From positions 1-59,251 of the forward strand of contig CAMCRP010000014.1 of the NCBI GenBank assembly GCA_945877315.1: a DNA stretch of 59,251 bases. The letters are read 5' to 3'. Shown piece by piece: positions 1-8,489 of the stretch. A model generated the notes under the pieces. The model had not been told where the DNA came from. It worked only from the letters and a program-made list of their open reading frames with translations, and made no database searches. Both the position numbers and the translations under genes were made by a program. This DNA comes from an uncultured Ruminococcus sp. GTDB taxonomy: Bacteria; Bacillota; Clostridia; Oscillospirales; Ruminococcaceae. Numbering within the stretch: position 1 is the first letter of the stretch; each line of letters starts with the position of its first letter.

Positions 1-81
1 GCTTTTCTTGCAAGATGGCAGTCTTTTTTCTTGGGGAGTTTTTTTACAGCCCCAAAATTTATCCGTTAAAAATAACGATTA

Positions 82-1560
82 TTAGCTCATTGCTTCAACC
101 TTAGAGTTAAAGTCATCAACCTGACCCTGAACGAAGTCAGCAATAGTTTCTCTTGTGGTAGCCCAGTCGATACCTCTCATAGCGGAACGAACGCCGTTCT
201 CACCGCTGTCAATAATGCCTGTAAGGTCAGCATTTATACCTGTGTAAACATCGAATACAGGGTTCTCCTGTGTAACTCTGTGACACTCTGCCTGCATTTC
301 AACCATTTCATCGGTCCAGCCGTAGTCATTCTTGAGCTTTTCATTACCCAGAGCAAGAACGCCCTCATCGGTGTTAGCAACTCTCTTACAATCCATAAAT
401 CTTGCAAGACCCTCGGGATTTGCAGAACCCTTACACATTACAAATGCGTCCATGCTTGCGCCGAGATAATACTTATCAGCCTCGGGATCCTTAGGCATGG
501 GAACGAACATAACCTCGTCAACTGCGCCGAACTTAGTTGTCCAGATCTCGGGTGCGCCGTAAAGTGCCCACAGTCCGCAGGGATAGAACATTTCCTTGCC
601 CTCACCCATGAACTCGGGCTTTTCAGCCCAGCCGAAGGGCTCCTTGTTCAGAATAAGGTTATTCTGATACAGGTCGTACATGAAATTCATTACTCTTTCC
701 ATGTTGGGATCGTTGATATTAGAAACGACCTTGCCGTCCTTCAGACCGATGCAGGGAACGCCTGTTGTGAGCATGATAGCCTTTTCAGCCCACCAGCCGT
801 CGATACCGTGTCTGTCCTCGTCGGGATTACAGTAATCTGTGAGGATCTGCTTGAAGGTATCCCAAGTCCAGTTGCCCTCTGCATAAAGCTCAGCGGGATC
901 GTCCAGACCGTAATCCTCAATAGTCTTTCTGTTGTAGATACATACATTGTCAGCTGTAACGCCTGTGATCAGCATATAGTGCTTGCCGCCCAGAAGCATC
1001 TGGTCGTTTGCAGCCTTAACGGGTGCCCAAAGCTCGCTGTCATAGTCGATGTAATCATCAACGGGCTGGATCATACCTGTAACTGCGCCGTTGGGGAATA
1101 CTTCGGTATCATAGGGGAAGAAGTCGATTCCCTCACCGCCCAGAACATAGTTGGAAAGGTCGGTAAATCTTGTTGCCCACTGAGTAGGATACCACTTGAT
1201 GGTTCCGTTGTACTTTGTTTCAAAAAGCTCCAGCTCCAGAGGCTTGGACTTTCCGGAAGTATCGGGGTTGATGTCCCAGTTGGAGAGCCACTTGATCTCT
1301 GTGTTTGCCAGCTCAGCATCGGGGAGCTTCGCAGCAGCTGCATCGATAACAGCCTGCTCGTCGTCCTTCAGAGTTTCGGTGTTGATGTCAACGCCCATAG
1401 TGGTGGTAGTGGTAGCTTCTGTGGTTTCAGCGGGAGCTGTTGTGTCAGCACCGCCTGCATTGCCGCTGTTGGTATCGCTTCCGCCGCCTCCGCAAGCGGT
1501 AAGACCTGCCATCATAGTGAAAGCAAGCAGACCCGAAAGGACCTTCTTTGAATTCTTCAT
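82..1560 (-). CDS. Extracellular solute-binding lipoprotein, family 1 (sugar ABC importer), copy 1
   Basis: A 492-residue lipoprotein that should capture a substrate, probably a sugar or oligosaccharide, outside the membrane for an ABC importer. The N-terminus MKNSKKVLSGLLAF is a signal peptide ending in a lipobox (GLTACGG), followed by a low-complexity G/S/T/E linker (residues about 25-60) and a type-1 solute-binding fold. The ATG at 1560 is chosen because an AGGAGG lies just before it; longer in-frame starts have no good site. A nearly identical paralogue lies upstream (1775-3256), about 80% identical by eye. No permease or ATPase gene is in the window, so the partner transporter is elsewhere or beyond the left edge. 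The ligand cannot be told from sequence. Confidence 0.9.
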   Translation of the reverse strand: MKNSKKVLSGLLAFTMMAGLTACGGGGSDTNSGNAGGADTTAPAETTEATTTTTMGVDINTETLKDDEQAVIDAAAAKLPDAELANTEIKWLSNWDINPDTSGKSKPLELELFETKYNGTIKWYPTQWATRFTDLSNYVLGGEGIDFFPYDTEVFPNGAVTGMIQPVDDYIDYDSELWAPVKAANDQMLLGGKHYMLITGVTADNVCIYNRKTIEDYGLDDPAELYAEGNWTWDTFKQILTDYCNPDEDRHGIDGWWAEKAIMLTTGVPCIGLKDGKVVSNINDPNMERVMNFMYDLYQNNLILNKEPFGWAEKPEFMGEGKEMFYPCGLWALYGAPEIWTTKFGAVDEVMFVPMPKDPEADKYYLGASMDAFVMCKGSANPEGLARFMDCKRVANTDEGVLALGNEKLKNDYGWTDEMVEMQAECHRVTQENPVFDVYTGINADLTGIIDSGENGVRSAMRGIDWATTRETIADFVQGQVDDFNSKVEAMS

Positions 1561-1605
1561 AATTTTTTCCTCCTGAATCATTGTAATTGTCGGCAAACCC
1601 TGTGT

Positions 1606-1620
1606 TTACCGAAAACGATT
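1606..1620 (-). promoter_or_regulatory. cre/LacI-type operator candidate downstream of SBP copy 1 promoter
   Basis: The + strand reads CCGAAAACGATTACT just downstream of the predicted transcription start. It matches the CcpA catabolite-responsive element pattern (G-N-AA-N-CG-N-W-N-N-C) except at the first two positions. Its position would allow repression. Not proven; another LacI-family regulator could bind. Confidence 0.4.
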
Positions 1621-1636
1621 ACTCTAAAACATAATA

Positions 1637-1665
1637 ATTATACCACACTTTACACACTATGTCAA
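1637..1665 (-). promoter_or_regulatory. Sigma-A promoter of SBP copy 1
   Basis: On the minus strand TTGACA is followed by a 17-bp spacer and TATAAT, both perfect consensus. It drives the gene ending at 82. Confidence 0.85.
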
Positions 1666-1708
1666 CACAAAATTTGCCGCCTAAAAATCATAGAAAATCA
1701 ACAAAAAT

Positions 1709-1756
1709 CCCCGCATCAAAGGCAGTAAGCACTCGCCTTTCCGATGCGGGGAAAAA
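1709..1756 (-). terminator. Intrinsic terminator after SBP copy 2
   Basis: The arms CCCCGCATC and GATGCGGGG (1709-1751) form a strong stem, with inner AAGGC/GCCTT pairing. On the minus strand the stem is followed by GGATTTTTG. It ends transcription of the paralogue at 1775-3256 and separates the two genes. Confidence 0.8.
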
Positions 1757-1774
1757 TCATTCGGTCAACGAAGA

Positions 1775-3256
1775 TCAGCCCAGAGCACTGATCTTAGCAT
1801 TAGCGTCATCTATCTGACCCTGAACGTAGTCAGCAATAGTTTCTCTTGTAGTAGCCCAGTCGATACCTCTCATAGCGGAACGGATACCGTTCTCGCCGCT
1901 GTCAACGATACCGGAAAGGTCTGCGTTTACACCTGTGTAAAGCTCGAATACAGGATTAGCGGCAGTCAGCTCCTTGGCGGTCTTGGACATTTCAACCATT
2001 TCATCGGTCCAGCCGTAGTCATTTCTGAGCTTATCCTCGCCCAACTGCATTACGCCTTCATCAGTAGCGGCAACTCTCTTGCAGTCCATAAATCTTGCAA
2101 CGCCCTCGGGATTAGATGCACCCTTACACATTACAAATACATCCATACCTGCGCTGAGATAGTAGTTGTCAGCCTCGGGATCCTTAGGCATGGGAACGAA
2201 CATTACCTCGTCCTCTGTACCGAACTTAGCTGTCCAGATCTCGGGTGCGCCGTAAAGTGCCCAGAGTCCACAGGGATAGAACAGCTCCTTGCCCTCGCCC
2301 AAAAATGCAGGCTGCTCGGACCAGCCGAAAGGCTCCTTGTTCAGAACAAGGTTGTTCTGATACAGGTCGTACATAAAGTTCATTACTCTTTCCATGTTGG
2401 GGTCGTTGATATTGGAAACAAGCTTACCGTCCTTGATGCCGATGCAGGGAACGCCTGTTGTGAGCATCAGGCACTTCTCTGCCCAATAGCCGTCAATACC
2501 GTGTCTGTCCTCGTCGGGGTTGCAGTAGTCAAGGAGCAGCTGCTTGAAGGTATCCCAGGTCCAGTTGTCATTTGCAAACAGCTCTGCGGGATCCTCCAGA
2601 CCGTAGTCCTCAATAGTCTTTCTGTTGTAGATAACAACAGCGTCTGCGGTAACGTCTGTTACCATCATATAGTGCTTGCCGCCCAGAGCCAGCTGATCGT
2701 TTGCAGCCTTGATAGGTGCCCAAAGCTCGCTGTCGTAGTCCATATAATCGTCAACAGGCTGGAACATACCGGACATTGCACCTGTGGGGAATGCGTCGCC
2801 GTCGTTGGAGGGGAAGAAGTCGATGCCTTCGCCGCCCAGAACGTAGTTGGAAAGGTCGGTATATCTTGTTCCCCACTGTGTAGGATACCACTTGATGGAT
2901 CCGCCGTACTTTGTTTCGAAAAGCTCCAGCTCCAGAGGCTTGGATTTTCCCGAAGTATCGGGGTTGATATCCCATGTGGAGAGCCACTTGATCTCCTTGT
3001 TTTCAAGCTCGGCATCGGGAAGCTTCTCAGCAGCAGCTTCAATAACAGCCTGCTCATCTGCCTTCAGAGTTTCTGTGTTGATGTCAACTCCCATGGTGGT
3101 GGTAGTTGTAGCTTCTGTGGTATCTGCGGGAGCTGTTGTATCAGCACCGCCGCCTGCATTGCCGCTGTCGGCATCGCTTCCGCCGCCGCATGCGGTAAGA
3201 CCTGCCATCATGGTGAGAGCAAGCATACCGGAAATGATCTTCTTAGATTTCTTCAT
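1775..3256 (-). CDS. Extracellular solute-binding lipoprotein, family 1, copy 2
   Basis: A 493-residue paralogue of the 82-1560 protein, with the same layout: basic signal peptide MKKSKKIISGMLALT, lipobox GLTACGG, G/A/T/E linker, then the solute-binding fold. It likely binds sugars at the cell surface for an ABC importer whose other subunits are not seen. The ATG at 3256 follows CAGGAGGAAATAAT; upstream in-frame ATGs have no site. It has its own promoter and terminator, so the two copies are separate transcripts and could be regulated differently. Differences between copies cluster in the linker and in scattered surface positions, which fits a recent tandem duplication with possible ligand divergence (inference). 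Confidence 0.9.
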   Translation of the reverse strand: MKKSKKIISGMLALTMMAGLTACGGGSDADSGNAGGGADTTAPADTTEATTTTTMGVDINTETLKADEQAVIEAAAEKLPDAELENKEIKWLSTWDINPDTSGKSKPLELELFETKYGGSIKWYPTQWGTRYTDLSNYVLGGEGIDFFPSNDGDAFPTGAMSGMFQPVDDYMDYDSELWAPIKAANDQLALGGKHYMMVTDVTADAVVIYNRKTIEDYGLEDPAELFANDNWTWDTFKQLLLDYCNPDEDRHGIDGYWAEKCLMLTTGVPCIGIKDGKLVSNINDPNMERVMNFMYDLYQNNLVLNKEPFGWSEQPAFLGEGKELFYPCGLWALYGAPEIWTAKFGTEDEVMFVPMPKDPEADNYYLSAGMDVFVMCKGASNPEGVARFMDCKRVAATDEGVMQLGEDKLRNDYGWTDEMVEMSKTAKELTAANPVFELYTGVNADLSGIVDSGENGIRSAMRGIDWATTRETIADYVQGQIDDANAKISALG

Positions 3257-3321
3257 ATTATTTCCTCCTGAATAATTGCGATTTTTCAACAGAATTGATT
3301 TGCTGTAATAAATCACTAAGT

Positions 3322-3350
3322 ATTATACCATACAAAAAATCTAAAGTCAA
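3322..3350 (-). promoter_or_regulatory. Sigma-A promoter of SBP copy 2
   Basis: Minus-strand TTGACT, 17-bp spacer, TATAAT. The layout is the same as for the copy 1 promoter, but the flanking sequence differs. Confidence 0.8.
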
Positions 3351-3398
3351 CGCCGTTTTCTACTAATTTGATAACTCTGTTTTGTACAGTTTATCACA

Positions 3399-3410
3399 TT
3401 AAACGTTTAA
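3399..3410. promoter_or_regulatory. Palindromic operator candidate TTAAACGTTTAA
   Basis: A perfect 12-bp palindrome with a central CG, typical of LacI-family operators, about 50 bp upstream of the -35 of SBP copy 2. The same AAACGTTTAA core recurs at 23603-23612 upstream of the ABC exporter. Which regulator binds is unknown. Confidence 0.4.
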
Positions 3411-3421
3411 GACGGCAAAAA

Positions 3422-3453
3422 TAAAACCCGCCGCTTGATTGGAGCGGCGGGGA
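3422..3453 (-). terminator. Intrinsic terminator downstream of pyruvate kinase
   Basis: CCCGCCGCT and AGCGGCGGG pair across a 7-nt loop. On the minus strand the stem is followed by TTTTATTTTT, a good U-tract. The nearest upstream minus-strand gene is pyk, about 300 bp away, so the pyk transcript has a long 3' UTR or a separate small RNA ends here. Confidence 0.8.
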
Positions 3454-3754
3454 TTTAAGGAGAAGTATTATGAAAAACCCAAAGTGGATAATTGTTGGTT
3501 GCCGCCCCGAAGCCTGCCCTGCGGAACGGACGAAAATATCAAACAAACCGTTATTTTTTTAGGTTATATCAAGCATCAGCGGTATTCCGCATATCTGCAT
3601 AGCAAGCAAGCTCCGCCTTTTCGGACGGAAATGATTTAAGGAGAATTTTCTCTGAACGGGCTAACCTTTTTGCTGCCCCTTCCCGAGTACATTTACAGTA
3701 TAGCCTGCTAATGTGTTGATAATATGAAATCGAAATGAAAATCAGGGAAAATCT
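3454..3754. other. Gene-free stretch of about 300 bp between terminator and pyk
   Basis: No convincing gene. The + strand has a GGAGAAGTATT site and an ATG at 3470, but that frame stops after about 31 codons in a composition unlike neighbouring genes. GATTTAAGGAGA occurs twice (3452-3463 and 3634-3645). It could be the remains of a gene, or the 3' UTR of pyk on the minus strand. Confidence 0.4.
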
Positions 3755-5188
3755 TTACTTTTCCTCCGCAGACGCCTTTTCGACTCTCAGCATATTGGTA
3801 GTTCCCGCAACGCCCAGAGGAATTCCCGCAGTCAGGACAACAATATCGCCGTCCTTTATCATGCCGCTTTTCACCGCCGTGGAAAGTGCGTGGTCGAACA
3901 GCTCGTCCGTGCTGCTCTTTTCGTCGATAAGCAGCGGATAAACGCCCCAGGAAAGATTCATCTGACGCAGAACCGTTTCGCTGGTGGTGCAGCCGATTAT
4001 CATACAGCCGGGACGGAATTTCGAGATCATTCTCGCCGTAGCTCCCGACTTTGTAACGGTAATAACAGCCTTTGCGCCGAGATCGTGAGCGGTTGTAACG
4101 GTGGCATGGGAAATAGCGTTTGCAATGCTTGTGCTGTGGTCTGCGGCTCTTGCGTACAGCCTGCTCTCGTAGTTGATGTCCTTTTCGGTGGTACGGGCAA
4201 TGAGCGCCATAGTCTGAACGGCTTCAACAGGGTGCTTGCCCGCAGCAGTTTCGCCGGACAGCATAATCGCCGAAGTTCCGTCATAGATAGCGTTTGCAAC
4301 GTCGGTGATCTCCGCTCTTGTGGGACGGGGATTTGTAATCATAGACTCCAGCATCTGAGTTGCGGTAATGACCTGCTTGCCCGCATTATAGCCCCTCTTG
4401 ATAATGTCCTTCTGAATAGCGGGGATCTGCTCAAAGGGTATCTCAACGCCCATATCGCCTCTTGCGACCATGATTCCGTCAGCAGCCTCAAGTATCTCGT
4501 CGATATTCTCAACACCCTCCATATTTTCGATTTTTGCGATAATACGGGGATTGTACCAACCAAGACTGTGGCAGAATTTTCTGAGATAGTTCACATCGGC
4601 AGCCGAACGCACAAAAGAAGCCGCAATAAAGTCAAAGCCTGTCTTTGCGCCGAATTCCAAGTCGGACATATCCCTCTCGGACAGGTAAGGCATAGACAGC
4701 TTTGCCCCGGGGATATTAACACCCTTGTTGTTTGACAGAGTTCCGCCGTTTACAACGGTACAGGTTATCTCCTTGCCCGAAATTTTCGTGACTTTAAGCT
4801 CCACAACTCCGTCATTTATGAGGATAGACATGCCAATGCTCACATCTCCCGGCAGTCCCTTGAAGGAAACGGACGCTTTTTCGGCGGTGCAGACGATATC
4901 CTCGGTGGTGAGGATATAGGTGTCCCCGTCCTTAATTTCAACGGGCTTATCATCGGCAAATTTGCCCAGACGCACCTCGGGACCCTTTGTGTCCAGCATA
5001 GTGGCAATGGGCAGGGACAGCTTTTCACGCAGCCTTACCACCTGATTAAAACGCTTTTCGTGGGTTTCATAGTCCCCGTGGGAAAAGTTGAAACGAGCAA
5101 CATTCATGCCCGCAAGCATCATATTTTCCAGAATTTCATCATTATCCGTAGCAGGGCCTACGGTGCAGACGATTTTTGTTTTTCTCAT
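3755..5188 (-). CDS. pyk: Pyruvate kinase
   Basis: Catalyses phosphoenolpyruvate + ADP to pyruvate + ATP, the last ATP-forming step of glycolysis, in the cytoplasm. The 477-residue protein starts MRKTKIVCTVGPATDN, the usual family N-terminus. It carries NFSHGDYETH, the DTKGPEVRLG motif, IAKIENMEGVENIDEI with the active-site Lys/Glu, and MVARGDMGVEIP. The C-terminal allosteric domain is present; the extra PEP-utilising domain of some Bacillota is absent. The start at 5188 is fixed by homology and a GGAG site; an extension to 5350 would be junk. PEP carboxykinase and class II aldolase are also in the window but not in one operon with it. Confidence 0.97.
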   Translation of the reverse strand: MRKTKIVCTVGPATDNDEILENMMLAGMNVARFNFSHGDYETHEKRFNQVVRLREKLSLPIATMLDTKGPEVRLGKFADDKPVEIKDGDTYILTTEDIVCTAEKASVSFKGLPGDVSIGMSILINDGVVELKVTKISGKEITCTVVNGGTLSNNKGVNIPGAKLSMPYLSERDMSDLEFGAKTGFDFIAASFVRSAADVNYLRKFCHSLGWYNPRIIAKIENMEGVENIDEILEAADGIMVARGDMGVEIPFEQIPAIQKDIIKRGYNAGKQVITATQMLESMITNPRPTRAEITDVANAIYDGTSAIMLSGETAAGKHPVEAVQTMALIARTTEKDINYESRLYARAADHSTSIANAISHATVTTAHDLGAKAVITVTKSGATARMISKFRPGCMIIGCTTSETVLRQMNLSWGVYPLLIDEKSSTDELFDHALSTAVKSGMIKDGDIVVLTAGIPLGVAGTTNMLRVEKASAEEK

Positions 5189-5222
5189 TCTTTCCAGCTC
5201 CAATTCTTTATTATTCAATATA

Positions 5223-5251
5223 AGTATAATATATCCGTTCGTAAAAGTCAA
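5223..5251 (-). promoter_or_regulatory. Sigma-A promoter of pyk
   Basis: Minus-strand TTGACT, 17-bp spacer, TATACT, about 35 bp upstream of the start codon. Confidence 0.75.
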
Positions 5252-5369
5252 TTTGGCAATTTCAACTATCAATTTTTGACATATATGTATTGTATGTCCA
5301 ACAACGCCAATTATTCGGCATTTAACGGCAAAAATCATATCCCCCGACAAAAATTTAACCGAAATTTTA

Positions 5370-5480
5370 CCTAAGAAACTACTGAATAAATCGGCATTTC
5401 TGCTTTTTCTGTTGCCTGAGTGACGTATCTATGTGGGTGTTCCCCCGCCTTCGGCGGGGGAACACCCATTAATCAGTATT
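5370..5480 (+). repeat. Dispersed repeat with GC-rich hairpin, copy A
   Basis: About 110 bp, alignable with 42583-42690. Shared blocks include GTTGCCTRAGTGACGTATC, GTGGGTGTTCCCCCGCC and AACACCCATTAATCAGTATT. The 3' half folds as GGGTGTTCCCCCGCC-TTC-GGCGGGGGAACACCC. It lies between pyk and the mgtC-like gene. There is no U-tract, so it is not a plain terminator. Confidence 0.75.
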
Positions 5481-5489
5481 ATGCTAATT

Positions 5490-5575
5490 ATCAATTCCAC
5501 TCTCCACTTTTCACTCTCCACATTAAACTCAACTCTCAACACTAACAATTCCACTTTCCACATTTAACCAAGCAC
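5490..5575. repeat. TTTCCACTTT-type intergenic repeat, locus 1
   Basis: Pyrimidine-rich near-repeats such as CCACTCTCCACTTTTCACTCTCCAC and AACTCAACTCTCAACACTAA. The same vocabulary returns at 8345-8440, 19780-19858 and 28550-28627. No coding potential. Confidence 0.65.
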
Positions 5576-6277
5576 TTACTCAACGTGAACCATAGTCACA
5601 CCCTCGCTCATTTTTATCCTATCCACCGAATAGTAAAAAAGCTCGCTGTTTTTCGGTACAGCCACAATGTATCGAAGCTCGGGTTCGTCGGACTCCTTGC
5701 CAATAAGTATCTCCGAGGAAATGACCGTTATGCCAACCTTTCGAAAAACTGCTGCAATGCTCGTCACAGCATCGTCCAGAGAAGCCGCCTTTACCGCAAC
5801 GCACCTTGTTTCGCCCTTGCCCATAAAAATATGCCGCGCCATTCTCAGGGTGATAAGTATCATAACAGCTGCCGCAATGCCGCCCCCGTAAAATCCGCTG
5901 CCAAACGCCAACCCAACGCATGACACCGCCCAAAGGCTTGCCGCCGTAGTCAGTCCCTTAACGCTGAACCCCTCTTTAAGGATAGTTCCCGCACCAAGAA
6001 AGCCTATGCCGCTGACCACCTGCGCCCCAAGACGTGTGGGGTCAATGTTTACCGTCCCCGCATATTTCATGCAGACAAATTCCGAGGTAATGACCGTCAG
6101 GGCAGCCCCCGCACATACAAGGATATTCGTCCTTATTCCCGCAGGACGGTTTATGTGTTCCCTGTTATTTCCGATAATGCCACCCGCCAAAGCAGCCGCC
6201 ATTAGCCTGAGAACGGTTTTGAGCATAAATGCCATATCCGCAAACGGAATAATACTGTCAATAAATCTGTCGGTCAT
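5576..6277 (-). CDS. MgtC/SapB family membrane protein
   Basis: A 233-residue protein with an N-terminal membrane domain of four to five helices (residues about 15-140) and a C-terminal soluble ACT-like domain (about 150-233). Family hallmarks are visible: GGIIGNNREHINRPAGIRTNI, the QVVSGIGFLGAGTI motif, and KGLTTAASLWAV. MgtC proteins are linked to growth in low Mg2+ and, in some bacteria, modulation of the ATP synthase; the role here is not known. The start at 6277 follows a strong AAGGAGGCGATATT site. It is monocistronic, with its own promoter and divergent from the chemotaxis receptor gene. Confidence 0.88.
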   Translation of the reverse strand: MTDRFIDSIIPFADMAFMLKTVLRLMAAALAGGIIGNNREHINRPAGIRTNILVCAGAALTVITSEFVCMKYAGTVNIDPTRLGAQVVSGIGFLGAGTILKEGFSVKGLTTAASLWAVSCVGLAFGSGFYGGGIAAAVMILITLRMARHIFMGKGETRCVAVKAASLDDAVTSIAAVFRKVGITVISSEILIGKESDEPELRYIVAVPKNSELFYYSVDRIKMSEGVTMVHVE

Positions 6278-6298
6278 AATATCGCCTCCTTTATTGTA

Positions 6299-6327
6299 AG
6301 TATACCACATTTCATGTTTCCTGTAAA
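6299..6327 (-). promoter_or_regulatory. Sigma-A promoter of mgtC-like gene
   Basis: Minus-strand TTTACA, 17-bp spacer, TATACT, just upstream of the ribosome-binding site. Confidence 0.65.
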
Positions 6328-6357
6328 TATTTTTTCGGAAAATGCCTCATAAATCTG

Positions 6358-6387
6358 TTGACAAAGTATACTATTTTATGGTACAAT
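6358..6387 (+). promoter_or_regulatory. Sigma-A promoter of chemotaxis receptor gene
   Basis: TTGACA, 18-bp spacer, TACAAT. A sigma-A rather than sigma-28 pattern, although the product is a chemotaxis protein. Confidence 0.65.
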
Positions 6388-6422
6388 GATTTCGACAAAT
6401 TATTTCTATGGGGGAATGTAAA

Positions 6423-7793
6423 ATGAGTAGCGGAACAGAGTCAAAAAGCAGTTCCTTTGTCACCGAAAAAATAATTTTTATCCACATGATATTTATAGCA
6501 ACCGTCTGCCTTCTCTTCGGAATAACAAATCTTATTTCAAAATTCATTGCCATAGGCGTTATTACCATTGCTATGGGCGTGGTAGTTCCCCTGACGGTAA
6601 TTTTGCTGAAAAACAAGCTCTCTCTTATTTTCAGAGGAATGATACTCACTCAGGCACAGCTGCTTGCAATAATCCTTATCTCAAGCACAAAGCACGAATT
6701 GCACGGAATGTTCTCCCTGATGCTTGCGTCAATGGCAGTAGGCTGTATCTATTTCAATAAGAGCAATCTGACAATACATTGGATAGTAATGGACATTGCC
6801 GCAATAGGCGGACTGCTCATGCCCACCTTCTTCTACGGAGATTCGGCAATAGATTTTGTTATCAAGGGCATACTCGGACTGAATGTTGGCGCAGTTCTCC
6901 TTCTGTACCTTCTCAACAGCTGCAACCGTTTTATCGGACAGTCTATGGAAGCCCAAACAGAAGCCGAAGGCCTTCTCGGTCAGGTCAACAGCCAGATGGA
7001 AAGTACCAAACAGCTTATGGACGAGAATGTGAGAGTTATCGACACTATCGGTCAGATAGCCGCAAATCTTGAAGCAAGCATAGGCACTATGGAAAGTGTT
7101 GCCGCATCACTCAGCTCCTCCTGTGAGGAAGAGGAGCAGACCATTTCCGAAATAGCAAACGACATCGCAAGCATTACCGAGGAAACGGAAAAGAGCCTTG
7201 CGGAAGCCGAAAAGACCGCCGCAGCCGCTCAAAGAAGCTCCGATATGCTTATTGAGAACAACGATGAAGTCAAGAAAATGGTCACAGCAATGTCGGATAT
7301 CACCGATGCGTCCCACCGGATCGAAACCATTATCAAGGCTATTGAGGATATCGCATTCCAGACAAATATCCTTGCCCTGAACGCAGCCGTTGAAGCCGCA
7401 AGAGCAGGTGCAGCGGGCAAGGGCTTTGCAGTAGTTGCCGATGAAGTCCGCAACCTTGCAACAAAGTCCGCAGAAGCCGCAAAGAACACCTCCGACCTTA
7501 TACATACTTCTATCGAAGCGGTTGACAGGGGAACTTCTCTTGCAATGAACGTTGCCGACAGAATGACCGACGTTATCGAAATTTCACGGGAAAGCTCCGA
7601 GCACGCCAAGTATATCACAGCTCTGACGGAAAGTCAGGCAAGCTCCGCAGCGTCCGTTAAGGAGAAAATGTCGCAGATCTCCATTGCAGTTGCAAGGAAT
7701 TCCGAAAATGCCGTTGAAAGCTCCGAGGTGGCACGTTCCGTTGCGGACGAGATAAGAAGAATGAATGATATTGTAAATTCTCAGGCAAACTAA
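6423..7793 (+). CDS. Methyl-accepting chemotaxis protein, membrane-embedded sensor type
   Basis: A 456-residue chemoreceptor. The first 165 residues hold about five to six hydrophobic helices with very short loops and no large extracellular ligand domain, so the signal is probably sensed in or through the membrane. The C-terminal half is the coiled-coil signalling domain, with the conserved hairpin tip around [21 protein letters not shown] and [14 protein letters not shown], which binds CheA/CheW. No HAMP domain is evident. The start at 6423 follows GGGGAATGTAAA; an ATG at 6408 lies inside that site. No che genes are in the window. A terminator follows directly, so it is monocistronic. Confidence 0.92.
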   Translation: MSSGTESKSSSFVTEKIIFIHMIFIATVCLLFGITNLISKFIAIGVITIAMGVVVPLTVILLKNKLSLIFRGMILTQAQLLAIILISSTKHELHGMFSLMLASMAVGCIYFNKSNLTIHWIVMDIAAIGGLLMPTFFYGDSAIDFVIKGILGLNVGAVLLLYLLNSCNRFIGQSMEAQTEAEGLLGQVNSQMESTKQLMDENVRVIDTIGQIAANLEASIGTMESVAASLSSSCEEEEQTISEIANDIASITEETEKSLAEAEKTAAAAQRSSDMLIENNDEVKKMVTAMSDITDASHRIETIIKAIEDIAFQTNILALNAAVEAARAGAAGKGFAVVADEVRNLATKSAEAAKNTSDLIHTSIEAVDRGTSLAMNVADRMTDVIEISRESSEHAKYITALTESQASSAASVKEKMSQISIAVARNSENAVESSEVARSVADEIRRMNDIVNSQAN

Positions 7794-7802
7794 GTTAAAA
7801 AT

Positions 7803-7834
7803 TGTCCCTCTGCATAAAGCGGGGGGACATTTTC
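7803..7834 (+). terminator. Intrinsic terminator after chemotaxis receptor gene
   Basis: TGTCCCTCTGC and GCGGGGGGACA form an 11-bp stem with G-U pairs, followed by TTTTCCT. Confidence 0.75.
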
Positions 7835-7864
7835 CTAAACAGGCAAATATAAAGGAGAAGAAAA

Positions 7865-8344
7865 ATGCTGAAAAAAATACTCAAAGGCTCAGACTGCGCA
7901 AGCTGCCGTATCTGCTGCGTTTTCGACAGATACGACCTATGGGAAACGCCGCTCATAGACGAAAAGCTGTATGAAAAAATAACCGCCGAATATCCCGAAA
8001 CGGAATTTGTTTCAAAGGGAAATGCAAGGCTTATGAAAATGTCCGAGGACGCTGACGGGCTGTATTACTGCCCCATGCTTGATAAGAAAAGCGGCTGCCG
8101 TCTGGGAGATGAAAAGCCCTTTGACTGTCGGATATGGCCTTATCGGATAATGGAGCTGGGCGGAAAACAGGTGATCTCCATAGCGTCCATATGTCCGTCC
8201 ATGTTTAATAAGCCCCTTTCGGAGCTGACGGGATTTCTTGATGAATCGGGATTAGCGGAGGAGATCTTCAGATATGCAGACAGCTTCCCCGAAGCAGTTA
8301 AACCATATGAAGCGGGATATCCCATTTTAAAAGTCAGAGAATAA
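7865..8344 (+). CDS. YkgJ-family Cys-cluster protein
   Basis: A 159-residue cytoplasmic protein. The N-terminus has CASCRICC, followed by further conserved cysteines in YYCPMLD, GCRLGDEKPFDCRIWPY and ASICPSM. This is the pattern of the zinc- or iron-chelating YkgJ family (formerly UPF0153), which probably holds a metal or Fe-S centre. The biochemical role is not established. AAGGAGAAGAAAA precedes the ATG. It lies between the receptor terminator and the feoB leader; a link with iron is tempting because feoB is next, but they need not be co-transcribed. Confidence 0.85.
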   Translation: MLKKILKGSDCASCRICCVFDRYDLWETPLIDEKLYEKITAEYPETEFVSKGNARLMKMSEDADGLYYCPMLDKKSGCRLGDEKPFDCRIWPYRIMELGGKQVISIASICPSMFNKPLSELTGFLDESGLAEEIFRYADSFPEAVKPYEAGYPILKVRE

Positions 8345-8440
8345 CATTAAATGTGAAAAGTGGAAAGTGGAGAGTGGAGTTTTCGTTGAGGAAAATTTCA
8401 CTTTTCACTTTCCACTTTTCACTTTCAAAAAGCAATTTCC
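8345..8440. repeat. TTTCCACTTT-type repeat, locus 2, arranged as inverted repeat
   Basis: GTGAAAAGTGGAAAGTGGAG (8352-8371) is the inverse of CACTTTCCACTTTTCAC (from about 8405), so a long stem can form in the feoB leader. The words match those at 5490-5575 and 19780-19858. Confidence 0.7.
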
Positions 8441-8489
8441 CCCGAAATTTTCGCATATACATAGTATAAAAAGCTTTCGGAGGGATAGT

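Noticed and set aside
280-1551. Long plus-strand frame opposite solute-binding protein copy 1, and similar ones at 2501-3271, 29285-30076 and 35976-37217
   Set aside because: All are mirror frames of well-supported genes, without start sites or family motifs.
3439-3639. A 66-codon plus-strand gene
   Set aside because: It starts inside the terminator hairpin, has no family resemblance and shifts composition along its length.
5490-5575. CRISPR-like repeats in the CCACTTT tracts
   Set aside because: The units are degenerate 7-mers without regular spacers and no cas genes are present.
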